Shown: piece after piece, positions 1 through 5,114 of the stretch
Layout: every line of letters begins with the position of its first letter
Numbering within the stretch: the first letter of the stretch is position 1
Assembly: GCA_029933115.1 (NCBI GenBank)
Contig: JAOZOT010000082.1
Location: 1-11,172, forward strand
Direction of reading: 5' to 3'
Source: Anaerolineae bacterium
GTDB lineage: Bacteria > Chloroflexota > Anaerolineae > E26-bin7
DNA: 11,172 nucleotides
Program-made: the position numbers and the translations under genes
Notes under the pieces: model-generated
The model's input: the letters and a program-made list of their open reading frames with translations, nothing else
The model's database searches: none
Told to the model about the DNA's origin: nothing

Positions 1-26
1 GTCTACGAGGGCAATCACCGCCTCCC

Positions 27-48
27 GCCTGGCGATAAATCGCCAGGC
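27..48. repeat. Intergenic palindrome (9-bp stem, 4-nt loop) flanked by CTACGAG direct repeats
   Basis: GCCTGGCGA (27-35) pairs perfectly with TCGCCAGGC (40-48) around the loop TAAA. CTACGAG occurs on both sides, at 3-9 and 72-78; the same heptamer lies inside the MITE-like elements at 5070-5076 and 11004-11010. No T-run follows, so it is not a typical intrinsic terminator. It is best read as a short intergenic repeat unit; its role is unknown. No coding frame crosses 1-97 convincingly, since stops appear at 49-51 and 84-86 and in the third frame at 36-38. Confidence 0.6.
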
Positions 49-97
49 TGAGCAGAAGATACCGCTTGAGGCTACGAGAGAATAGGCGAAGGAGAGA

Positions 98-733
98 ATG
101 AATTTTATCGGCTTGGACCTGACCACTTCACCCACCAGGAAAACGGCTTGCGCTGTCCTGGACGCCAACCTCCATTGGCAAGCTCAGGCGCTGCTGGGCA
201 ACGATGAGGAGATCGTAGCCCTCGTTGAAACGTACCGCCCCGCTTTGGTAGCTATTGACGCCCCTCTCAGCCTGCCTCTGGGCCTCTGCTGCCTGGAAGA
301 GACCTGCTCCTGCCGGCCTGTATCCCCCCGCAAAGGACGAGTGTGTGAGCGCCAATTGTCAGCCCTGGGCATCGGCTGCTACTACACCACCAAGCGTTCC
401 ATCATCAAAGGCATGGTCTATCGAGGCATCCGGCTCAAAGCCGAGCTGGAAAAGCAAGGACAGGCGGTCATTGAGATTTACCCCTATGCCAGCCGGCTGC
501 GCCTCTTTGGCCCGCTACCCAAAAAGACCACCGTGGCCGGGCGTCAAGCCCTGCAAAAAAGTCTGCGACGCCTCGTCCCCTCAATCCCCTCTCCTCAGGA
601 AGACCTCCTCTCTCATGACGCCCTCGATGCCCTCTTGGCTGCCTACACCGGCTTTCTGCATGACTGCGGTGAAACAGAAGCGTTGGGGATTCCGCCGGAA
701 GGTCTGCTTCACATCCCTCTCGGCCGAGAGTAA
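98..733 (+). CDS. DUF429 family protein (predicted RNase H-fold nuclease)
   Basis: This 211-residue protein fits the DUF429/COG2410 family, predicted to have an RNase H-like fold; the substrate is unknown. Family-like landmarks are GLDLTTSP near the N-terminus (D7), AIDAPLSLP at 52-60 (D54), EIYP at 126-129 (E126) and SHDALDALLAAYTG at 172-185 (D174, D177). Those acidic residues are the expected metal-binding positions of such a fold. A Cys-rich stretch (C64, C65, C70, C72, C83, C94) follows the second motif and could bind metal. The ATG follows AGGAGA with a short spacer. The gene appears to be a single unit, because the gat operon promoter starts directly after its stop codon. The family call is from recognised motifs; nuclease activity is a family-level prediction only. 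Confidence 0.8.
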   Translation: MNFIGLDLTTSPTRKTACAVLDANLHWQAQALLGNDEEIVALVETYRPALVAIDAPLSLPLGLCCLEETCSCRPVSPRKGRVCERQLSALGIGCYYTTKRSIIKGMVYRGIRLKAELEKQGQAVIEIYPYASRLRLFGPLPKKTTVAGRQALQKSLRRLVPSIPSPQEDLLSHDALDALLAAYTGFLHDCGETEALGIPPEGLLHIPLGRE

Positions 734-735
734 TC

Positions 736-764
736 TTGTCCTCGCACTTATAAGATGCTATAAT
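736..764 (+). promoter_or_regulatory. Sigma-70-type promoter of the gatC operon
   Basis: TTGTCC (736-741, 4 of 6 to consensus) and TATAAT (759-764, 6 of 6) are separated by exactly 17 bp, and TGC directly before the -10 makes it an extended -10. Transcription should start near 771, giving a leader of about 55 nt. The leader holds a small hairpin CCAAC-CTTC-GTTGG (782-795). The gatC Shine-Dalgarno AGGAG (816-820) lies 6 nt before the ATG. Confidence 0.8.
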
Positions 765-826
765 ATAACTGAATTGCAAATCCAACCTTCGTTGGCTTGG
801 TACTCTTCTGCTGAGAGGAGCTTTGC

Positions 827-1114
827 ATGAAATTGAGTCGCGCCGAAGTCGAACACATCGCCGAATTGGCCAAGTTGGGGCTGACCGAGGAGGAAAAGAA
901 AAAGTTCTGCGAGCAGCTTTCGGCCATTCTGGAATACGCCGAAGTGCTCCAGCAGTTGGACACTGAGGCCATCCCTCCCACGGCCACCGTCCTCCCCCTA
1001 CAGAATGTGATGCGCCCCGATAAAGTTGCACCCTCCTTCCCGCGAGAAGACATTCTGGCCAATGCGCCCGACGTGGCGGAGGGCTGTTTCAGAGTGCGGG
1101 CCATTTTGGAATGA
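827..1114 (+). CDS. gatC: Aspartyl/glutamyl-tRNA amidotransferase subunit C
   Basis: GatC is the small scaffold subunit of GatCAB. It wraps around GatA and GatB in the complex that converts Glu-tRNA(Gln) to Gln-tRNA(Gln), and Asp-tRNA(Asn) to Asn-tRNA(Asn), in the cytoplasm. The 95-residue length is normal. The N-terminal helix contains the usual HIAELAKLGLTEEE pattern (9-22). The C-terminal tail has the family block MRPDKV followed by the LANAPD and F-RV-ILE motifs. AGGAG sits 6 nt before the ATG. It is the first gene of an operon that continues with two MNT-HEPN genes and gatA; gatB is absent from the window. Confidence 0.96.
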   Translation: MKLSRAEVEHIAELAKLGLTEEEKKKFCEQLSAILEYAEVLQQLDTEAIPPTATVLPLQNVMRPDKVAPSFPREDILANAPDVAEGCFRVRAILE

Positions 1115-1120
1115 AAAACG

Positions 1121-1909
1121 ATGGCTGAGACAAAAACCAGATCCCCAACCGAGGTTCTGAGACCCGAAGAAGCTCAAGCGGTCGAAGAATTCAAACAGAG
1201 ACTCCTCGCCGCCCTGCCCGATCAGGTGCGAGACGTCATCCTTTTCGGTTCCAAAGCGCGGGGCGACGGACACCCTGGTTCCGATGTGGATTTGCTGGTG
1301 GTAGTGGAGCAAAGGACACCGGAAGTGGATGAGGCCATCAGTGTCATCGCTGCCGACATTCTGTTGGACAGAGGGGTGGATATCTCGGCGTTAGACTTTA
1401 CCCGCAAAGAGGTCGGCGAGTGCTCGGCCATCGGCACGCCGTTCATGCGCAATGTGGCCGAAGAGGGAATCGTGTTGAAAGGAGAGGCGATTGTGGTTGG
1501 CGAAGGTGACCCATCCGCGGTAGCGCGAGGGTTTATCGAATCGGCTCATGGCCGGCTCCGTTCTGCCAGAACACTGCGTGAAATCGGCGAATACGGTAAT
1601 GCTATGTCTTTGGTCTTCTACGCTTTTCTGGACGCTGCCGACGCTGCCTTGGCCGCCCGAAACATCCGCACCAAATCTCATGCCGGTACTATCTCCCTCT
1701 TTGGCCTGCATTTCGTTAACACCGGCTTGGTGGATGCCAAGTACAGCACCTGGTTCAAGCGGGCCCGCAAGTTTCGCTTGCAGGCCGACTATGAACGCAA
1801 GCGAGATTTCTCCCCCGAAGAGGTAGATGAGGCCATTGACCAGGCCACGGAATTCGTAGGGGTCGTTGAGGGTGTGCTGGCCGATTCCACCGGCGAAAGC
1901 GATGCGTGA
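1121..1909 (+). CDS. MNT-HEPN fusion protein, copy 1
   Basis: This 262-residue protein joins a minimal nucleotidyltransferase (MNT) domain to a HEPN domain of the UPF0332/PF05168 type. The MNT part has GSKARG (43-48) followed by SDVDLLVV (54-61). G43-S44 and D55/D57 are the expected nucleotide- and metal-binding residues; D87 or D92 could be the third acid. The HEPN part covers about 135-250 and includes KSHAGTISLFGLHFV (185-199). R180-x6-H187 fits the loose RX4-6H RNase motif of HEPN proteins. Separate MNT and HEPN proteins form type VII toxin-antitoxin pairs in which MNT AMPylates the HEPN partner; here they are one chain. It starts 6 nt after gatC with only a weak ribosome-binding site, suggesting translational coupling. 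Residues 34-243 are identical to the next gene's product. Confidence 0.82.
   Translation: MAETKTRSPTEVLRPEEAQAVEEFKQRLLAALPDQVRDVILFGSKARGDGHPGSDVDLLVVVEQRTPEVDEAISVIAADILLDRGVDISALDFTRKEVGECSAIGTPFMRNVAEEGIVLKGEAIVVGEGDPSAVARGFIESAHGRLRSARTLREIGEYGNAMSLVFYAFLDAADAALAARNIRTKSHAGTISLFGLHFVNTGLVDAKYSTWFKRARKFRLQADYERKRDFSPEEVDEAIDQATEFVGVVEGVLADSTGESDA
1218..1848 (+). repeat. 631-bp perfect direct repeat, copy 1
   Basis: By direct reading this segment matches 2024-2654 base for base at an offset of 806. Identity stops abruptly at both ends: base 1217 is C against G at 2023, and base 1849 is G against C at 2655. It covers most of the MNT and HEPN domains of the first fusion gene but excludes its N- and C-terminal ends. 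Confidence 0.97.
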
Positions 1910-1929
1910 CCTCCCCGCCCATGAGCAGC

Positions 1930-1936
1930 GAGGAAG
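1930..1936 (+). promoter_or_regulatory. Shine-Dalgarno deciding the start of MNT-HEPN copy 2
   Basis: GAGGAAG lies 5 nt before the ATG at 1942. The upstream in-frame starts, GTG at 1906 and ATG at 1921, have no comparable purine-rich site. This supports 1942 as the main start. Confidence 0.65.
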
Positions 1937-1941
1937 CACCT

Positions 1942-2706
1942 ATGAACGACAGGTTACAACATCTGACCGAGAAAGAAAAAGCGGCTCTGAGCGATTTCCT
2001 GACACGTCTGAAGGAAGATTGCGCCGATCAGGTGCGAGACGTCATCCTTTTCGGTTCCAAAGCGCGGGGCGACGGACACCCTGGTTCCGATGTGGATTTG
2101 CTGGTGGTAGTGGAGCAAAGGACACCGGAAGTGGATGAGGCCATCAGTGTCATCGCTGCCGACATTCTGTTGGACAGAGGGGTGGATATCTCGGCGTTAG
2201 ACTTTACCCGCAAAGAGGTCGGCGAGTGCTCGGCCATCGGCACGCCGTTCATGCGCAATGTGGCCGAAGAGGGAATCGTGTTGAAAGGAGAGGCGATTGT
2301 GGTTGGCGAAGGTGACCCATCCGCGGTAGCGCGAGGGTTTATCGAATCGGCTCATGGCCGGCTCCGTTCTGCCAGAACACTGCGTGAAATCGGCGAATAC
2401 GGTAATGCTATGTCTTTGGTCTTCTACGCTTTTCTGGACGCTGCCGACGCTGCCTTGGCCGCCCGAAACATCCGCACCAAATCTCATGCCGGTACTATCT
2501 CCCTCTTTGGCCTGCATTTCGTTAACACCGGCTTGGTGGATGCCAAGTACAGCACCTGGTTCAAGCGGGCCCGCAAGTTTCGCTTGCAGGCCGACTATGA
2601 ACGCAAGCGAGATTTCTCCCCCGAAGAGGTAGATGAGGCCATTGACCAGGCCACCGAGTTCGTCGAGACGGTAGAGAAGTTGTTACCATCGCTGCTGGAG
2701 GAATAG
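1942..2706 (+). CDS. MNT-HEPN fusion protein, copy 2
   Basis: This is the second tandem MNT-HEPN fusion, 254 residues from the ATG at 1942; in-frame GTG 1906 (overlapping the previous stop) or ATG 1921 would add 12 or 7 residues. From the DQVRDVILFGS block to ATEFV it is identical to copy 1, with the same GSKARG, SDVDLLVV and R-x6-H motifs. The first 28 residues and the last 15 or so differ but align (F, RL and DQ are shared), so the two genes are older paralogues whose centres were made identical. The MNT domain should bind NTP and metal; the HEPN domain may be an RNase or a degenerate binding module. The stop is 1 nt before the gatA start, and the gatA ribosome-binding site lies inside this gene, so translation of the two is probably coupled. 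Confidence 0.82.
   Translation: MNDRLQHLTEKEKAALSDFLTRLKEDCADQVRDVILFGSKARGDGHPGSDVDLLVVVEQRTPEVDEAISVIAADILLDRGVDISALDFTRKEVGECSAIGTPFMRNVAEEGIVLKGEAIVVGEGDPSAVARGFIESAHGRLRSARTLREIGEYGNAMSLVFYAFLDAADAALAARNIRTKSHAGTISLFGLHFVNTGLVDAKYSTWFKRARKFRLQADYERKRDFSPEEVDEAIDQATEFVETVEKLLPSLLEE
2024..2654 (+). repeat. 631-bp perfect direct repeat, copy 2
   Basis: Partner of 1218-1848, with no mismatch seen across 631 bp. Just outside the right edge the two genes first differ at third codon positions (acg/acc, gaa/gag, gta/gtc) and then in the encoded residues. That is the pattern expected at the edge of a conversion tract between diverged paralogues. Confidence 0.97.
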
Positions 2707-2707
2707 C

Positions 2708-4159
2708 TTGGAACTGTATGAACTGACTATCCACGAGGCCCACGATCTGCTCAAAAAAGGCGAGATCTCCTCGGTCGAGTTGACCCAGGCTGTCATTGAC
2801 CGCATCGCGGCCGTGGACGACGACGTCAAGGCTTATATCACCTTCACCCCAGAGCTGGCTCTGAAGCAAGCCAAGGAAGCGGACCGACGAAGGGCAGCAG
2901 GGGAAGACAATCCCCTGCTGGGCATCCCCCTGGCTATCAAAGATGTCTTGTGCACCAAAGGAGTACCCACCACCTGCGGCTCCAGGATTCTGGAGCCCTT
3001 TTGCCCTCCCTACGACGCCACAGTCATGACTCACCTGGCCTCTCAGGGGGCCGTTCTCCTGGGCAAGACCAACATGGACGAGTTCGCTATGGGCTCTTCC
3101 ACAGAGAACTCGGCCTACTTTGTCACCCACAACCCGTGGGACCTTTCGCGGGTGCCCGGTGGTTCCAGCGGCGGCAGCGCGGCGGCCATTGCCGCCGACG
3201 AGTGCCTGGGCGCCCTCGGCTCGGATACAGGGGGCAGCGTGCGCCAGCCGGCGGCCCTGTGCGGGGTGGTTGGTCTGAAGCCCACCTACGGGCGGGTCTC
3301 CCGCTACGGCCTGGTGGCCTTTGCCTCGTCGCTGGACCAGATTGGCCCTATTGGCAAGGACGTGACCGACTGTGCCATCCTCCTGAACGCCATCGCCCGC
3401 TATGATCCCCGCGATTCCACCTCGGTGAACGTCCCCGTCCCCGATTACACCAGGGCCTTGGTTGATGACATCAGAGGGATGCGGGTCGGCGTCCCCCAAG
3501 AGTACTTCATCGAAGGTATGCAACCTGAGGTGGAGCAGCGCGTGCGAGAGGCCATTGACAAGCTGGCCGAGTTGGGGGCAGAAGTGGCCGAGGTCTCGCT
3601 GCCCCACACCGAGTACTCGCTGCCGACCTACTATCTCATCGCTCCGGCCGAAGCTTCGGCCAACCTGGCCCGCTACGATGGGGTGAAGTACGGCCTCTCA
3701 TACCAGGAGGGAGGGCTTTGGGACAACTATAAAAAGACGCGCCAGTTCGGCTTCGGGGCCGAGGTCAAACGGCGCATCATGCTGGGCACCTATGCTCTCT
3801 CGGCCGGCTATTACGACGCCTATTACCTCAAAGCCCAAAAGGTGCGCACTCTGATCAAGGGAGACTTTGACCGGGCCTTCGAGGACGTTAATGTCATCGT
3901 GGCCCCCACCTCACCAACGGTGGCTTTCAAAATCGGGGAGAAGGTAGATGACCCGTTACAGATGTATCTATCGGACATCTTCACCCTGTCGGTGAACCTG
4001 GCCGGCATCTGCGGCATTTCCATCCCTTGCGGTTTCGCCGAGGGCCTGCCGGTGGGTTTGCAGATTATGGGCAAGCCCTTCGCCGAAGAGGCCATCTTGC
4101 GCGTGGCTTACGCCTACGAGCAGGCCACGGAGTGGCACAAGAGGAGACCGACGCTGTGA
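2708..4159 (+). CDS. gatA: Aspartyl/glutamyl-tRNA amidotransferase subunit A
   Basis: GatA is the amidase subunit of GatCAB. It hydrolyses glutamine and supplies the ammonia used to amidate mischarged tRNA. The 483-residue length is typical. The amidase-signature triad is visible: K78 in GIPLAIKDV, the cis-Ser S153 in PGGSSGGSAAA (150-160) and the nucleophile S177 in GSDTGGSVRQPA (171-182). The C-terminal PVGLQIMGKPF block is also typical of the family. The start is TTG: GGAGGA (2697-2702) stands 5 nt upstream, and the N-terminus matches normal GatA with nothing missing. It is separated from gatC by the two MNT-HEPN genes, an unusual arrangement since gatC and gatA often adjoin. gatB must lie elsewhere. 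Confidence 0.97.
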   Translation: MELYELTIHEAHDLLKKGEISSVELTQAVIDRIAAVDDDVKAYITFTPELALKQAKEADRRRAAGEDNPLLGIPLAIKDVLCTKGVPTTCGSRILEPFCPPYDATVMTHLASQGAVLLGKTNMDEFAMGSSTENSAYFVTHNPWDLSRVPGGSSGGSAAAIAADECLGALGSDTGGSVRQPAALCGVVGLKPTYGRVSRYGLVAFASSLDQIGPIGKDVTDCAILLNAIARYDPRDSTSVNVPVPDYTRALVDDIRGMRVGVPQEYFIEGMQPEVEQRVREAIDKLAELGAEVAEVSLPHTEYSLPTYYLIAPAEASANLARYDGVKYGLSYQEGGLWDNYKKTRQFGFGAEVKRRIMLGTYALSAGYYDAYYLKAQKVRTLIKGDFDRAFEDVNVIVAPTSPTVAFKIGEKVDDPLQMYLSDIFTLSVNLAGICGISIPCGFAEGLPVGLQIMGKPFAEEAILRVAYAYEQATEWHKRRPTL

Positions 4160-4230
4160 ATGAAGAGATATGGGAGGTCAGACTTGCTCAGGCCAAGAGA
4201 GAAGCCAGCTCGACAGAAAGGATTGATTAA
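4156..4230 (+). CDS. Possible 24-residue bridging micro-ORF
   Basis: A GTG at 4156 overlaps the gatA stop (GTGA), and the frame ends in TAA 4228-4230, overlapping the next gene's start as TAATG. GAGGAG (4141-4146) lies 9 nt before the GTG. The product would start MNEEIWEVRLAQAKRE, a charged and possibly helical peptide. Overlaps at both ends plus a ribosome-binding site suggest ribosomes may run through it from gatA into the NERD gene. No family is recognised. It could equally be spacer that happens to be open, or the remnant of a lost gene. Confidence 0.3.
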   Translation: MNEEIWEVRLAQAKREASSTERID

Positions 4231-4913
4231 TGAAGGTCATCATTAACGAGAAACTCGTCAAGAGGCAGGCCGCCATAGGCAAATGGGCCAGTCTCCTCGG
4301 AATGGGGGCATTGTTGGTTGGGTTAGTTGTTTCCTATCGCCGGCCTACCTTGCTCACAATCTCTTTCGGCTGCCTCATCTCCGGCTTTGTGCTGGCCAGC
4401 ATCGGCACTTATAACATGAACCGCTGGGTGAAGGAGCCACGGGCCGATCAGATATTGACCAAAGCTCTGAAGGGCTTTGACAACAAGCACCTGCTCTACC
4501 ACTACACACTGCCGGCCGCGCACGTCCTTCTGGCCCCCTCCGGCCTTTTCGTTTTCACCGTAAAGGACCATCACGGCGAAATCCGGTGCGAGGGGGAAAA
4601 GTGGCATCACAAGTTCAGTTGGGGGCGACTGCTGCTTTTTTTCGGTCAGGAGGGCCTGGGCAATCCCACCAGAGAGGTGAGGGGGGAGATGGAAAGACTA
4701 CGGCGCTTTCTGGACGAGAAATTGCCTGAAGCAGATGTGCCTATCGAGGGGCTCATCGTCTTCACCAACCCCAGAGCCAAATTAGAATTGATAGACCCCG
4801 CTGTGCCTGTGGTGAGCAGCAAAAAGCTGAAGGCCTTTCTACGCCAACTGAAGAGGAAGCGCATCCCGGCAGAACAACGCAAAGAATTGGCCGAAATTTT
4901 TGCAGAAGCCTGA
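4230..4913 (+). CDS. Membrane-anchored NERD-like (nuclease-related) protein
   Basis: This 227-residue protein has two probable transmembrane helices at about 19-36 and 41-62, joined by a very short loop, so the rest is probably on one side of the membrane, most likely cytoplasmic. From about 70 to 182 it resembles a NERD domain: ADQILTKAL (72-80), AAHVLLAPSGLFVFTVKDHHG (96-116), then W125 and GLIVFTNPRAKL (174-185). In a typical NERD core an acidic residue two before the conserved lysine is expected; here the stretch reads FTVKD, with K112 present but T110 in the acid's place. Nuclease activity may therefore be lost. AAGGA (4218-4222) precedes the ATG by 7 nt. It is the last gene of the gat operon. 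Family assignment is moderate; function unknown. Confidence 0.65.
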   Translation: MKVIINEKLVKRQAAIGKWASLLGMGALLVGLVVSYRRPTLLTISFGCLISGFVLASIGTYNMNRWVKEPRADQILTKALKGFDNKHLLYHYTLPAAHVLLAPSGLFVFTVKDHHGEIRCEGEKWHHKFSWGRLLLFFGQEGLGNPTREVRGEMERLRRFLDEKLPEADVPIEGLIVFTNPRAKLELIDPAVPVVSSKKLKAFLRQLKRKRIPAEQRKELAEIFAEA

Positions 4914-4932
4914 GTCAAGCGAGCCCCTGAAC

Positions 4933-4966
4933 CCGAAGGCTGACCATCCCCTTCGGCGTGGGATGG
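4933..4966 (+). other. Two mutually exclusive hairpins downstream of the NERD-like gene
   Basis: CCGAAGG (4933-4939) can pair with CCTTCGG (4950-4956), and CCATCCC (4944-4950) can pair with GGGATGG (4960-4966). Each stem is 7 bp and they exclude each other because they share 4950 and interlock. No T-run follows either. This could be weak transcript-end structure, or chance. Confidence 0.4.
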
Positions 4967-4979
4967 CCCAGTTGTCAGA

Positions 4980-5092
4980 GCGTGTCTGAAAATTCGGGGG
5001 GGCGCTCGTAGTAACGACTTCAGTCGTTTTTGGCCGCAGAGCACCGGTCATTAGCGACTCAAGTCGCCACTACGAGCATTTTTCAGACACGC
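4980..5092 (+). mobile_element. MITE-like palindromic element, copy A
   Basis: A 113-bp non-coding element with terminal inverted repeats GCGTGTCTGAAAA at the left and TTTTCAGACACGC at the right. Inside is a second inverted pair, CTCGTAGT (5005-5012) and ACTACGAG (5069-5076), and two small palindromes, AACGACT-tc-AGTCGTT (5013-5028) and GCGACT-ca-AGTCGC (5054-5067). GTCAGAG occurs just outside both ends (4974-4980, overlapping the first base, and 5094-5100), a possible 7-bp target duplication. A copy in the opposite orientation lies at 10923-11038. No transposase is encoded, so it would be non-autonomous. Its right end is 22 bp before the start of the first glycosyltransferase gene. Confidence 0.8.
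5013..5031 (+). terminator. Terminator-like hairpin with T-run inside element A
   Basis: AACGACT-tc-AGTCGTT is followed by T's through 5031 (TTTTT 5027-5031). In this orientation it could weakly stop transcription arriving from the gat operon. The stem is short and AT-rich at its base, so efficiency is doubtful. In copy B the same structure faces the - strand. Confidence 0.35.
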
Positions 5093-5114
5093 CGTCAGAG
5101 AGGGGAGCAGACAG

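Noticed and set aside
1..97. Tail of an upstream protein entering the window
   Set aside because: All three + strand frames stop within 90 bases and one is crossed by the hairpin; no family motif is visible in any.
255..830. + strand open frame of 191 codons across the DUF429 gene and the gatC promoter
   Set aside because: It runs through a consensus promoter and a Shine-Dalgarno, overlaps a well-supported gene in another frame and has no recognisable domain.
1218..2654. Interpretation of the MNT-HEPN duplicates as an insertion sequence or transposon
   Set aside because: There are no terminal inverted repeats, target duplication or transposase; the repeat edges fall inside coding sequence of homologous genes.
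2561..3607. Long open frame on the - strand (348 codons) opposite MNT-HEPN copy 2 and gatA
   Set aside because: It lies antisense to two well-supported genes. The protein is rich in G, H, Q and R with no recognisable family; it follows from the codon bias of the + strand.
4972..5000. TTGTCA near element A as a -35 box for the first GT39 gene
   Set aside because: The position 17 bp downstream is a G-run with no -10-like sequence.
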